A program made the position numbers and the translations under genes. DNA of 64,000 bases from Nematostella vectensis (Eukaryota > Cnidaria > Anthozoa > Actiniaria > Edwardsiidae): the NCBI RefSeq assembly GCF_932526225.1, contig NC_064041.1:2678699-2742698 (forward strand). Reading direction: 5' to 3'. The notes under the pieces are model-generated. The model had not been told where the DNA came from. It made no database searches and saw only the letters and a program-made list of their open reading frames with translations. This document shows, piece after piece, positions 33,901 to 48,456 of the stretch (positions within the stretch are counted from its first letter, which is position 1; each line of letters opens with the position of its first letter).

Positions 33901-36900
33901 TGCTGATTTAGTGTCCATAATATAACACCCAATTGCTGATTTAGTGTCCATAATATAACACCCTTTGCTGATTTAGTGTCCATAATATAACACCCCTTTG
34001 CTGATTTAGTGTCCATAATATAACACCCCTTTGCTGATTTAGTGTCCATAATATAACACCCCTTTGCTGATTTAGTGCCCATAATTTAACACCCCTTGCT
34101 GATTTAGTGCCCATAATATAGCACCCCCTTGCTGATTTAGTGCCCATAATATAGCACCCCCTTGCTGATTTAGTGTCCATAATATAACACCCAATTGCTG
34201 ATTTAGTACGCATTATTACACCCCTTGCTGATTTATTGTCCATAATATAACACCCCTTTGCTGATATAGTGTCCATAATATAACACCCCTTGCTGATATG
34301 GTGTCCATAATATAACACCCCTTACTGATATGGTGTCCATAATATAACACCCCCTTGCTGATTTAGTGTGCCATAATATAACACCCCCTTGCTGATTTAG
34401 TGTCCATAATATAACACCCCTTGCTGATATGGTGTCCATAATATAACAACCCTTACTGATATGGTGTCCATAATATAACACCCCTTGCTGATATGGTGTC
34501 CATAATATAACACCCCTTGCTGATATAGTGTCCATAATATAACACCCCTTGCTGATATAGTGTCCATAATATAACACCCCTTACTGATATGGTGTCCATA
34601 ATATAACACCCCTTACTGATATGGTGTCCATGATATAACACCCCTTACTGATATGGTGTCCATAATATAACACCCAATTGCTGATTTAGTGTCCATAATA
34701 TAACACCCCTTGTTGATATAGTGTCCATAATATAACACCCCCTTGCTGATTTAGTGTCCATAATATAACACCCCTTGCTGATATGGTGTCCATAATATAA
34801 CAACCCTTACTGATATGGTGTCCATAATATAACACCCCTTGCTGATATGGTGTCCATAATATAACACCCCTTGCTGATTTAGTGTCCATAATATAACACC
34901 CCTTGCTGGTTTAGTGTCCATAATATAACACCCCTTGCTGATATGGTGTCCATAATATAACACCCCTTACTGATTTAGTGTCCATAATATAACACCCCAT
35001 TACTGGTATAGTGTCAATAATATAACACCCAATTGCTGATTTAGTGTCCATAATATAACACCCCTTACTGATATAGTGTCCATAATATAACACCCCTTAC
35101 TGATTTAGTGTCCATAATATAACACCCAATTGCTGATTTAGTGTCAATAATATAACACCCAATTGCTGATTTAGTGTCCATAATATAACACCCCTTACTG
35201 ATATAGTGTCCATAATATAACACCCCTTGCTGATTTAGTGTCCATAATATAACACCCAATTGCTGATTTAGTGTCAATAATATAACACCCCCTTGCTGAT
35301 TCAGTGTCCATAATATAACACCCAATTGCTGATTTAGTGTCAATAATATAACACCCCTTGCTGATTTAGTGTCCATAATATAACACCCCTTACTGATATA
35401 GTGTCCATAATATAACACCCAATTGCTGATTTAGTGTCAATAATATAACACCCCCTTGCTGATTTAGTGTCCATAATATAACACCCCTTACTGATATGGT
35501 GTCCATAATATAACACCCCTTACTGATATGGTGTCCATAATTTAACACCCCTTGCTGATATAGTGTCCATAATATAACACCCCTTGCTGATTTAGTGTCC
35601 ATAATATAACACCCCTTGCTGATATAGTGTCCATAATATAACACCCAATTGCTGATTTAGTGTCCATAATATAACACCCAATTGCTGATTAAGTACGCAT
35701 TATTACACCCCTTGCTGATATAGTGTCCATAATATAACACCCTTTGCTGATTTAGTGTCCATAATATAACACCCCTTTGCTGATTTAGTGTCCATAATAT
35801 AACACCCTTTGCTGATTTAGTGTCCATAATATAACACCCCTTTGCTGATTTAGTGTCCATAATATAACACCCAATTGCTGATTTAGTGTCCATAATATAA
35901 CACCCCTTTGCTGATTTAGTGTCCATAACATAACACCCCTTTGCTGATTTAATGCCCATAATATAACACCCCTTGATGATTTAGTGCCCATAATATAGCA
36001 CCCCCTTGCTGATATAGTGTCCATAATATAACACCCAATTGCTGATTTAGTGTCCATAATATAACACCCAATTGCTGATTAAGTACGCATTATTACACCC
36101 CTTGCTGATATAGTGTCCATAATATAACACCCTTTGCTGATTTAGTGTCCATAATATAACACCCCTTTGCTGATTTAGTGTCCATAATATAACACCCTTT
36201 GCTGATTTAGTGTCCATAATATAACACCCCTTTGCTGATTTAGTGTCCATAATATAACACCCAATTGCTGATTTAGTGTCCATAATATAACACCCCTTTG
36301 CTGATTTAGTGTCCATAATATAACACCCCTTTGCTGATTTAGTGCCCATAATATAACACCCCTTACTGATATAGTGTCCATAATATAGCACCCCCTTGCT
36401 GATTTAGTGTCCATAATATAACACCCAATTGCTGATTTAGTGTCCATAATATAGCACCCCCTTGCTGATTTAGTGTCCATAATATAACACCCAATTGCTG
36501 ATTTAGTGTCCATAATATAACACCCAATTGCTGATTTAGTGTCCATAATATAACACCCAATTGCTGATTTAGTGTCCATAATATAACACCCCTTGCTGAT
36601 ATAGTGTCCATAATATAACACCCAATTGCTGATATAGTGTCCATAATATAACACCCAATTGCTGATTTAGTGCCCATAATATAGCACCCCCTTGCTGATT
36701 TAGTGTCCATAATATAACACCCAATTGCTGATTTAGTGTCCATAATATAACACCCCTTGCTGATTTAGTGTCCATAATATAACACCCAATTGCTGATTTA
36801 GTGTCCATAATATAACACCCCTTGCTGATTTAGTGTCCATAATATAACACCCCCTTGCTGATTTAGTGCCCATAATATAGCACCCCCTTGCTGATTTAGT

Positions 36901-39900
36901 GTCCATAATATAACACCCAATTGCTGATTTAGTATGCATTATTACACCCCTTGCTGATTTATTGTCCATAATATAACACCCCTTTGTTGATATAGTGTCC
37001 ATAATATAACACCCCTTGCTGATATGGTGTCCATAATATAACACCCCTTACTGATATGGTGTCCATAATATAACACCCCCTTGCTGATTTAGTGTCCATA
37101 ATATAACACCCCCTTGCTGATTTAGTGTCCATAATATAACACCCCCTTGCTGATTTAGTGTCCATAATATAACACCCCTTGCTGATATGGTGTCCATAAT
37201 ATAACAACCCTTACTGATATGGTGTCCATAATATAACACCCCTTACTGATATGGTGTCCATAATATAACACCCCTTGCTGATATGGTGTCCATAATATAA
37301 CACCCCTTGCTGATATAGTGTCCATAATATAACACCCAATTGCTGATTAAGTACGCATTATTACACCCCTTGCTGATATAGTGTCCATAATATAACACCC
37401 TTTGCTGATTTAGTGTCCATAATATAACACCCCTTTGCTGATTTAGTGTCCATAATATAACACCCTTTGCTGATTTAGTGTCCATAATATAACACCCCTT
37501 TGCTGATTTAGTGTCCATAATATAACACCCAATTGCTGATTTAGTGTCCATAATATAACACCCCTTTGCTGATTTAGTGTCCATAATATAACACCCCTTT
37601 GCTGATTTAGTGCCCATAATATAACACCCCTTACTGATATAGTGTCCATAATATAGCACCCCCTTGCTGATTTAGTGTCCATAATATAACACCCAATTGC
37701 TGATTTAGTGTCCATAATATAGCACCCCCTTGCTGATTTAGTGTCCATAATATAACACCCAATTGCTGATTTAGTGTCCATAATATAACACCCAATTGCT
37801 GATTTAGTGTCCATAATATAACACCCAATTGCTGATTTAGTGCCCATAATATAGCACCCCCTTGCTGATTTAGTGTCCATAATATAACACCCAATTGCTG
37901 ATTTAGTGTCCATAATATAACACCCCTTGCTGATTTAGTGTCCATAATATAACACCCAATTGCTGATTTAGTGTCCATAATATAACACCCCTTGCTGATT
38001 TAGTGTCCATAATATAACACCCCTTGCTGATATAGTGCCCATAATATAGCACCCCCTTGCTGATTTAGTGTCCATAATATAACACCCAATTGCTGATTTA
38101 GTACGCATTATTACACCCCTTGCTGATTTATTGTCCATAATATAACACCCCTTTGTTGATATAGTGTCCATAATATAACACCCCTTGCTGATATGGTGTC
38201 CATAATATAACACCCCTTACTGATATGGTGTCCATAATATAACACCCCCTTGCTGATTTAGTGTCCATAATATAACACCCCCTTGCTGATTTAGTGTCCA
38301 TAATATAACACCCCCTTGCTGATTTAGTGTCCATAATATAACACCCCTTGCTGATATGGTGTCCATAATATAACAACCCTTACTGATATGGTGTCCATAA
38401 TATAACACCCCTTACTGATATGGTGTCCATAATATAACACCCCTTGCTGATATGGTGTCCATAATATAACACCCCTTGCTGATATAGTGTCCATAATATA
38501 ACACCCCTTGCTGATATAGTGTCCATAATATAACACCCCTTACTGATATGGTGTCCATAATATAACACCCCCTTGCTGATATGGTGTCCATAATATAACA
38601 CACCCTTGCTGATTTAGTGTCCATAATATAACACCCCTTACTGATATGGTGTCCATGATATAACACCCCTTACTGATATGGTGTCCATAATATAACACCC
38701 AATTGCTGATTTATTGTCCATAATATAACACCCCTTGTTGATATAGTGTCCATAATATAACACCCCTTGCTGATTTAGTGTCCATAATATAACACCCCTT
38801 GCTGATATGGTGTCCATAATATAACACCCCTTACTGATATGGTGTCCATCATATAACACCCCTTGCTGATTTAGTGTCCATAATTAAACACCCCCTTGCT
38901 GATTTAGTGTCCATAATATAACACCCCTTGCTGATATGGTGTCCATAATATAACACCCCTTACTGATATGGTGTCCATAATATAACACCCCCTTGCTGAT
39001 TTAGTGTCCATAATATAACACCCCCTTGCTGATTTAGTGTCCATAATATAACACCCAATTGCTGATTTAGTGTCCATAATATAACACCCCTTGCTGATAT
39101 GGTGTCCATAATATAACACCCCTTACTGATATGGTGTCCATAATATAACACCCCTTACTGATATAGTGTCCATAATATAACACCCCCTTGCTGATTTAGT
39201 GTCCATAATATAACACCCCCTTACTGATATGGTGTCCATAATATAAAACCCCTTGCTGATATAGTGTCCATAATATAACACCCCTTGCTGATATGGTGTC
39301 CATAATATAACACCCCTTACTGATATAGTGTCCATAATATAACACCCCCTTGCTGATTTAGTGTCCATAATATAACACCCCTTACTGATATAGTGTCCAT
39401 AATATAACACCCCCTTGCTGATTTAGTGTCCATAATATAACACCCCTTGTTGATATAGTGTCCATAATATAACACCCCTTCCTGATTTAGTGTCCATAAT
39501 ATAACACCTCCTTGCTGATTTAGTGTCCATAATATAACACCCCTTGCTGATATAGTGTCCATAATATAACACCCAATTGCTGATATAGTGCCCATAATAT
39601 AACACCCCTTACTGATATGGTGTCCATAATATAACACCCCTTACTGATATGGTGTCCATAATATAACACCCCCTTGCTGATTTAGTGTCCATAATATAAC
39701 ACCCAATTGCTGATTTAGTGTCCATAATATAACACCCCCTTGCTGATTTAGTGTCCATAATATAACACCCAATTGCTGATTTAGTGTCCATAATATAACA
39801 CCCCCTTGCTGATTTAGTGTCCATAATATAACACCCCTTACTGATATGGTGTCCATAATATAACACCCCTTACTGATATGGTGTCCATAATATAACACCC

Positions 39901-42900
39901 CCTTGCTGATTTAGTGTCCATAATATAACACCCAATTGCTGATTTAGTGTCCATAATATAACACCCCTTGCTGATTTAGTGTCCATAATATAACACCCCT
40001 TGCTGATATGGTGTCCATAATATAACACCCCCTTGCTGATTTAGTGTCCATAATATAACACCCCCTTGCTGATTTAGTGTCCATAATATAACACCCCTTG
40101 CTGATATGGTGTCCATAATATAACAACCCTTACTGATATGGTGTCCATAATATAACACCCAATTGCTGATTTAGTGTCCATAATATAACACCCAATTGCT
40201 CATATAGTGCCCATAATATAACACCTTCTTGCTGATTTAGTGTCCATAATATAACAACACCCCCTTGTGATTTAGTGTCCATAATATAACACCCCTTACT
40301 GATATGGTGTCCATAATATAACACCCCTTGCTGATATGGTGTCCATAATATAACACCCCTTGCTGATATAGTGTCCATAATATAACACCCCTTGCTGATA
40401 TAGTGTCCATAATATAACACCCCTTACTGATATGGTGTCCATAATATAACACCCCCTTGCTGATATGGTGTCCATAATATAACACACCCTTGCTGATTTA
40501 GTGTCCATAATATAACACCCCTTACTGATATGGTGTCCATGATATAACACCCCTTACTGATATGGTGTCCATAATATAACACCCAATTGCTGATTTAGTG
40601 TCCATAATATAACACCCCTTGTTGATATAGTGTCCATAATATAACACCCCTTGCTGATTTAGTGTCCATAATATAACACCCCTTGCTGATATGGTGTCCA
40701 TAATATAACACCCCTTACTGATATGGTGTCCATCATATAACACCCCTTGCTGATTTAGTGTCCATAATTAAACACCCCCTTGCTGATTTAGTGTCCATAA
40801 TATAACACCCCTTGCTGATATGGTGTCCATAATATAACACCCCTTACTGATATGGTGTCCATAATATAACACCCCCTTGCTGATTTAGTGTCCATAATAT
40901 AACACCCCCTTGCTGATTTAGTGTCCATAATATAACACCCAATTGCTGATTTAGTGTCCATAATATAACACCCCTTGCTGATATGGTGTCCATAATATAA
41001 CACCCCTTACTGATATGGTGTCCATAATATAACACCCCTTACTGATATAGTGTCCATAATATAACACCCCTTGCTGATATGGTGTCCATGATATAACACC
41101 CCTTGCTGATTTAGTGTCCATAATATAACACCCAATTGCTGATATAGTGTCCATAATATAACACCCCTTACTGATTTAGTGTCCATAATATAACACCCCC
41201 TTGTTGATTTAGTGTCCATAATATAACACCCCTTGCTGATTTAGTGCCCATAATATAACACCCAATTGCTGATTTAGTGTCAATAATATAACACCCAATT
41301 GCTGATTTAGTGTCCATAATATAACACCCCTTACTGATATAGTGTCCATAATATAACACCCAATTGCTGATTTAGTGTCCATAATATAACACCCCCTTGC
41401 TGATTTAGTGTCCATAATATAACACCCCCTTGCTGATTTAGTGCCCATAATTTAACACCCCTTGCTGATTTAGTGTCCATAATATAACACCCAATTGCTA
41501 ATTCAGTGTTCATAGTATAACACCCCTTGCTTATTTAGTGTCCATAATATTACACCCCTTGCTGATTTAGTGTCCATAATATAACACCCCTTGCTGATTT
41601 AGTGCCCATAATATAACACCCCTTGCTGATTTAGTGTCCATAATATAACACCCCTTGCTGATTTAGTGTCCATAATATAACACCCAATTGCTGATTCAGT
41701 GTCCATAATATAACACCCCTTGCTTATTTAGTGTCCATAATATAACACCCAATTGCTGATTTAGTGTCCATAATATAACACCCCCTTGCTGATTTAGTGC
41801 CATAATTTATCACCCCTTGCTGATTTAGTGTCCATAATATAACACCCCTTGCTGATTTAGTGTCCATAATATAACACCCAATTGCTGATTAAGTGTCCAT
41901 AATATAACACCCCCTTGCTGATTTAGTGCCCATAATTTAACACCCCTTGCTGATTTAGTGCCCATAATTTAACACCCCTTGCTGATTTAGTGTCCATAAT
42001 ATAACACCCAATCGCTGATTTAGTATGCATTATTACACCCCTTGCTGATTTAGTGCCATAATTTAACACCCCTTGCTGATTTAGTGTCCATAATATAACA
42101 CCCCTTGCTGATTTAGTGTCCATAATATAACACCCCTTGCTGATTTAGTGCCCATAATATAACACCCCCTTGCTGATTTAGTGTCCATAATATAACACCC
42201 CTTGCTGATTTAGTGTCCATAATATAACACCCCTTGCTGATTTAGTGCCCATAATATAACACCCCTTGCTGATTTAGTTCCCATAATATAACACCCCTTG
42301 CTGATTTAGTATCCATAATATAACACCCAATTGCTGATTTAGTGTCCATAATATAACACCCAATTGCTGATTTAGTGTCCATAATATAACACCCCTTGCT
42401 GATTTAGTGTCCATAATATAACACCCAATTGCTGATTTAGTATGCATTATTACACCCCTTGCTGATTTAGTGTCCATAATATAACACCCAATTGCTGATA
42501 TAGTGTCCATAATATAACACCCCTTACTGATATGGTGTCCATGATATAACACCCCTTACTGATATGGTGTCCATGATATAACACCCCTTACTGATATGGT
42601 GTCCATAATATAACAGCCCTTGCTGATTTAGTGTCCATAATATAACACCCAATTGCTGATTTAGTGTCCATAATTAAACACCCCCTTGCTGATTTAGTGT
42701 CCATAATATAACACCCCTTGCTGATTTAGTGTTTATAATATAACACCCAATTGCTGATTTAGTGCCCATAATATAACACCTTCTTGCTGATTTAGTGTCC
42801 ATAATATAACAACACCCCCTTGTGATTTAGTGTCCATAATATAACACCCAATTGCTGATTTAGTGTCCATAATATAACACCCCCTTGCTGATATAGTGTC

Positions 42901-44965
42901 CATAATATAACACCCAATTGCTGATTTAGTGTCCATAACTAAACACCCCCTTGCTGATTTAGTGTCCATAATATAACACCCCCTTGCTGATATAGTGTCC
43001 ATAATATAACACCCAATTGCTGATTTAGTGTCCATAATATAACACCCCTTGCTGATTTAGTGTTTATAATATAACACCCAATTGCTGATTTAGTGTCCAT
43101 AATATAACACCCAATTGCTGATTTAGTGTCCATAATATAACACCCAATTGCTGATTTAGTGTCCATAATATAACACCCCTTACTGATATAGTGTCCATAA
43201 TATAACACCCCTTGCTGATATAGTGCCCATAATATAACACCCAATTGCTGATTTAGTGTCCATAATTAAACACCCCCTTGCTGATTTCGTATGCATTATT
43301 ACACCCCTTGCTGATTTAGTGTCCGTTATAACACCCAATTGCTGATATAGTATCCATAATATAACACCCCTTGCTGATATAGTGTCCATAATATAACACC
43401 CCTTACTGATATGGTGTCCATGATATAACACCCCTTACTGATATGGTGTCCATGATATAACACCCCTTACTGATATGGTGTCCATAATATAACACCCCTT
43501 GCTGATATAGTGTCCATAATATAACACCCCTTGCTGATTTAGTGTCCATAATATAACACCCCCTTACTGATATCGTGTCCATAATATAAAACCCAATTGC
43601 TGATTTAGTGTCCATAATATAACACCCCCTTGCTGATTTAGTGTCCATAACATAACACCCAATTGTTGATTTAGTGTCCATAATATAAAACCCAATTGCT
43701 GATTTAGTACGCATTATTACACCCCTTGCTGATTTAGTGTCCATAATATAACACCCAATTGCTGATTTAGTGTCCATAATATAACACCCAATTGCTCATA
43801 TAGTGCCCATAATATAACACCCAATTGCTGATTTAGTGTCCATAATATAACAACACCCCCTTGTGATTTAGTGTCCATAGTATAACACCCAATTGCTGAT
43901 TTAGTGTCCATAATATAACACCCCTTGCTGATTTAGTGTCCATAATATAACACCCAATTGCTGATTTAGTGTCCATAATATAACACCCAATTGCTGATTT
44001 AGTGTCCATAATATAACACCCCTTGCTGATTTAGTGTCCATAATATAACACCCAATTGCTGATTTAGTGTCCATAATATAACACCCAATTGCTGATTTAG
44101 TGTCCATAATATAACACCCAATTGCTGATTTAGTGTCCATAATATAACACCCCTTGCTGATTTAGTGTCCATAATATAACACCCAATTGCTGATTTAGTG
44201 CCCATAATATAACACCCAATTGCTGATTTAGTGTCCATAATATAACACCCAATTGCTGATTTAGTGTCCATAATATAACACCCCTTGCTGATTTAGTGTC
44301 CATAATATAACACCCAATTGCTGATTTAGTGTTTATAATATAACACCCAATTGCTGATTTAGTGTCCATAATATAACACCCAATTGCTGATTTAGTGTCC
44401 ATAATTAAACACCCCCTTGCTGATTTAGTGTCCATAATATAACACCCCTTGCTGATTTAGTGTTTATAATATAACACCCAATTGCTGATTTAGTGCCCAT
44501 AATATAACACCCAATTGCTGATTTAGTGTCCATAATATAACACCCCCTTGCTGATTTAGTGTCCATCATATAGCACCCCATTGCTGATATAGTGTCCATA
44601 ATATAACACCCCTTGCTGATTTAGTGCCCATAATATAACACCCAATTGCTGATTTAGTGTCCATAATATAACACCCAATTGCTGATTTAGTGTCCATAAT
44701 ATAACACCCAATTGCTGATTTAGTGTCCATAATATAACACCCCTTGCTGATTTAGTGTCCATAATATAACACCCAATTGCTGATTTAGTGTCCATAATAT
44801 AACACCCAATTGCTGATATAGTGTCCATAATATAACACCCAATTGCTGATTTAGTGTCCATAATATAACACCCAATTGCTGATTTAGTGTCCATCATATA
44901 ACACCCCCTTGCTGATTCAGTGTCCATCATATAGCACCCCATTGCTTGCCTAGTGTCCATAATAA
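30925..44965. repeat. 14-kb satellite/minisatellite of 32/33-bp monomers
   Basis: Roughly 430 tandem copies of a monomer such as ttgctgatttagtgtccat followed by aatataacacccc. Length alternates between 32 bp (accccttgctg) and 33 bp (acccaattgctg, acccccttgctg, accccttt). Linked variants include ttactgatatggtgtcc and a divergent acgcattattacacc unit that recurs at intervals. Higher-order copying is visible with shifts of about 1940, 1268, 1169 and 1884 bp. Many minus-strand reading frames stay open (YYGH, ISKGC, MDTKSA), but they are by-products of the period and shift frame with every 32-bp unit. Confidence 0.97.
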
Positions 44966-44969
44966 CTTA

Positions 44970-46033
44970 TAATTTTATTTCATTTATTTAAATGTACACA
45001 AAAGAAAGTACAAAAGAAAGATGCATTGCAGTGCTGAAGCTGTTGCAGAAGGTTCTAACGTTTAATATAACATTGGCAATGTTTTTTTTGCAGATGAGTG
45101 AGGTAAAGCTACTGACACGTTGAGTAGCAAGGGAGGGGAGGGGGCAGTACTTGGCGGTACTACAGGTGCGTAGGACATCATAAGCAAGTAGCTCAGGTTC
45201 ACAATATGAAACACCACCTCGATCATTTTACATTGTTTTAGACATCTGCCCTCCCCCCTTCTCCCTCCTTTGCAGATCTTACTGTTATGGGTCAAGAAAG
45301 ATGCTGTACAAACAACTGCTATTACAATTATTTGCATTGAAATAATTTTTATTCAATTTAATCTTTACATAAACAAACATTTTGTGATCGCATATTTTTC
45401 TCATTTATTGTCTCAATCAAATTTTACTTTCGTTTCTTTGAATACTGTTTATTATTTCAATTATAGTAAATCATATCCATGTTTCCATTTTTCCTTCCTT
45501 CATTAGCATCTGTTGAGTAAAGCAAACAAATGCATATACTCACTGACAAGATTTGAATCGCTGGGATTTATTGCTCTACCTATGAATTTACAACTTATAC
45601 TTTAACAGATTAACACAATAATCACTTTTTTAAATTCTCAAGTATAGGAAAAGTTATTGGAAAGAAGAGGCAAGTTCAGGCATTGAGGCATGTGTGAGAG
45701 AATTTGAATCATTGTCTTTTCTTGGATGTATATAACACTGCAACCAGAATGTTTGTTTTGACCATATCACCTGCAAGATTTGCAAACTAAACATATCTCA
45801 ACAATTCTCAATACATGAATTCTTGTTTGTGATTTGTCAGAAGACAATAAACATTCCACACATACTTTGAATCTAAGGTTTTATTTTATCCAAAAAACAG
45901 CATTGCAAGCTTATAGTACTTAGTTATTAGTTTAAAGAAAATAGACCTATGTATTGAATGTATGGAATCACACACAAAAAATCCTACGACAATTTTTTTC
46001 TGTCTTATGTATTGTCTTTCTTACCTCACATGT
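44970..46033. other. AT-rich intergenic stretch after the satellite
   Basis: No supported gene apart from the tentative 45094 exon. Around 45120-45260 there are short G- and C-rich tracts. A minus-strand AATAAA near 45880 could be the poly(A) signal for the trefoil/Tudor copy ending at 46034, which would give a 3' UTR of about 150 bp. Confidence 0.5.
45094..45097 (+). CDS. Possible terminal exon of the 30.3-kb plus-strand gene
   Basis: Just past the satellite there is a good acceptor (gttttttttgcag, ending at 45093). Spliced to the donor at 30797, the next bases complete an Arg codon and give an immediate stop at 45095-45097. This would put the whole 14-kb satellite inside one intron. The evidence is only a matching phase and a pyrimidine tract, so it is weak. 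Confidence 0.2.
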
Positions 46034-46320
46034 CTAGTATGGTGGTGGAGCACTTCCATAGCCAGGGTAGCCCCCTGGAGGAGGGTATTCACCATGCTCT
46101 GGGGGAGGATGAATTCCAGGTTGTGGATACCCCCCTGGGGGAAATTGACCTCCTGGCTGAGGGTACCCCCCTGGGGGAAATTGACCTCCTGGCTGAGGGT
46201 ACCCCCTGGGGGAAATTGACCTCCTGGCTGAGGGTACCCCCCTGGGGGAAATTGACCTCCTGGCTGAGGGTATCCACCTTGGGAGTGGTTTGCTTTGTAT
46301 GTCTGACCATAGGGGCTGAA
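46034..46320 (-). CDS. Trefoil/Tudor copy 2, Pro/Gly-rich tail exon with frameshift
   Basis: The exon begins [19 protein letters not shown] and contains four tandem GGYPQPGGQFPP units. The third junction has a run of five C on the plus strand (46202-46206) where its sister units have six. This drops the frame for the rest of the exon. The natural ending, GYPGYGSAPPPY before a stop at 46034, is only reached in the other frame. A homopolymer sequencing error would also explain it. Confidence 0.65.
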
Positions 46321-46668
46321 CTGTAAAAGAATCTTTATTAGTCTCCTTCACAGCTAATCTGACCCCTGTCACACAATATGTAACGCAACTACAATCTTCA
46401 ACAAAAGTAAGTGGGACACTTCCCATACGAACAACCGCCAACCCTCTCCCCCCGATTAATATTGGTTAGAGGCGATTTTTCAGCTCAAAACACAAGCAGT
46501 AGCAAGGTGATCATTTGCCCTCCAACATTGAGAAAGGGGGAGGGAAAGTGCCCCATTAGTTTTGTAACAGATTGTAGGTTGCTTAACAAGGTCAAGTAAT
46601 AGTAAATCACCTGAGTTATCTAAGCAATGTCGATTAATCTATGGTTGTTACACTCCAAGTCCTCTTAC

Positions 46669-46842
46669 CAGTAGTTTGACCTCAAACATTGCAGGCTCAG
46701 TTCCTGCATACACTGACGCAGGGGGCATCACGCTTCCCTTGCTATCAACACCGACATGTTGTCCTGGCAACATACATGCTTCCAATGACATGAATTGATT
46801 TGGAGCCTCGCGCAAGTAGAAGTGACAGTACGTATCAAACCA
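46669..46842 (-). CDS. Trefoil/Tudor copy 2, lobe-3 exon
   Basis: A 174-bp exon in phase 0 with acceptor TCTACTTAG and donor GTAAGAGG. It carries CHFYLREAPNQFMSLEACML and PGQHVGVDSKG, clearly homologous to the lobe-3 exon of the complete gene but one codon longer and diverged at many positions. The duplication is therefore older than the one at 1-23100. Confidence 0.78.
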
Positions 46843-47329
46843 CTAAGTAGAAAGAAGAAAAGGTTAGGGTTTCACCGATCGTCAAGATCATCTCTCCATT
46901 ATCATCCATCGCCATCATTTTTACTATTATCAATATCATCGACACGCCCAAAGGAAAGCTTACAAGAAAGCCGATGGTGATCTTAGTGTTCTTTTAAAAA
47001 GACTGAACACAGTTGCAATTACAATTCCATAACTATAATAACCATGCAGGTTTGACGGTCTTAATCGGTCAGATAAACACATTATTTTGGTGTATTCTCA
47101 TAACATTAACTGGATGGGAGGGATTAAAAAAATGCACTTTCAGGATTTGGAACAGGCTGCACCGTTTATTCAAGGTCAAAATGTATTGAGTAGGCAAACT
47201 AGATTCTATTTATAAATCTATTTCATTGAAAATGAGTGGCTGTTTAGACGGGTTGAATAAAATTGGAAGGTTTGACAATAATTTGTTACACTCTTATATA
47301 CTCTCATATTTCCTTTCTTGATACCAGCT

Positions 47330-47518
47330 TTGTCACCGAAATCCTTGTTATCATCATCATCTGTTTTTCTTCTTTAATCGTCAGCATCATTGATGTTATC
47401 ACCATCATCATCACCATATCACTAATCATCGACGCCATCACTATTCTTCTGAGCATCACCATCATCATCATGGTATCACAATAATAATCATTATTCCATG
47501 TAATTGTCATCATCATTA
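47330..47518. repeat. (ATC)n-rich microsatellite
   Basis: Imperfect cat/atc trinucleotide repeats directly left of the 608-bp MITE. Reading frames on both strands here are low-complexity and not supported as genes. Confidence 0.8.
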
Positions 47519-48126
47519 GGGTGATTTAGATCCACGAAGCCGGCAAGAGGACGCCGCCTCGCGCACGTTCGATTGCGCACGCACGCTAATTTTTGCCGGC
47601 GTCTTGTCCTGAAGAGGACGTGAAAAAGCATAAAATGCCGTCCCGAACAGGGGCCGGTTCCTGAAAGGCCGATTAACTTAACCCTAGATCCGCGAATAAT
47701 CCCGGGTTAAAATTCGCTAATCGTAGGTTAGCTAACCTACGGATAACTCACCGTTCCCGAAAGCCGAAAGTAATCCCCCGATTTACTAACCCTGGATTAA
47801 GCGAATGAAAAACTGGTTTGATGAGTAAAATTCACATAGGATACTCACAGTAGATCAACTCAAATATTTATCTTTGGTGATTTTATTTTCGCAGAGAAGC
47901 CCCAAAACACCTCTTCATCGCCTGTAATTACCTCCATTTCATTGCAAAAAATGTCATTTGCAGGATTCGAGTTTAGTGCGTGACACTAGCGAGACAGGTT
48001 TATTTTAATTATAAATTTCATGTAACTTTCTGTCTATCCCAGCACAATTTTCGAGCGCGCGTGCGCGCGCAATCGAACGTGCGCGAGGCGGCGTCTTCTT
48101 GCCGGCGTCGTGGATCTAAATCACCC
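47519..48126. mobile_element. 608-bp MITE with about 60-bp inverted ends and TA target duplication
   Basis: It begins gggtgatttagatccacga and ends in the reverse complement, with about 60 bp of near-perfect inverted repeat rich in CG (gcctcgcgcacgttcgattg). TA flanks both ends. A perfect 20-bp palindrome (cgtaggttagctaacctacg, 47722-47741) sits near the middle. It has no coding capacity. It lies in the intron between lobes 2 and 3 of the second trefoil/Tudor copy. Confidence 0.8.
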
Positions 48127-48456
48127 TATTTACTACTACCACGACCATCATCATTATCGTCTACACCACACCAGAAGCTTCATCTTTACCACAAAGTATT
48201 AATAATAGTCATTATCATGACATCATCTTCACCTACAGCCTGTTCATTATCACAAATATCACACTTTTATTGTCACCTACATAATCATCTATCATTCATT
48301 CATGTTTTACCTTCCCGCGGAAATATCCTTCCTCGAGACCAAGGTAGAAATGATAATCATGACATCATCATCCTGGACATGATCATAACTATCACACTAT
48401 CATCGTCACCTACATACACCATCGTCCCTATCACCCATCACTCATGTTTGTTTTAC

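Noticed and set aside
31085-44960. Dozens of minus-strand frames with YYGH / MDTKSA repeats in the satellite
   Set aside because: Units of 32 and 33 bp are mixed, so the frame changes at every 32-bp unit. The frames start and stop at random within the array.
30925-44965. CRISPR-like array
   Set aside because: The units are contiguous with no unique spacers, and the DNA is clearly eukaryotic.
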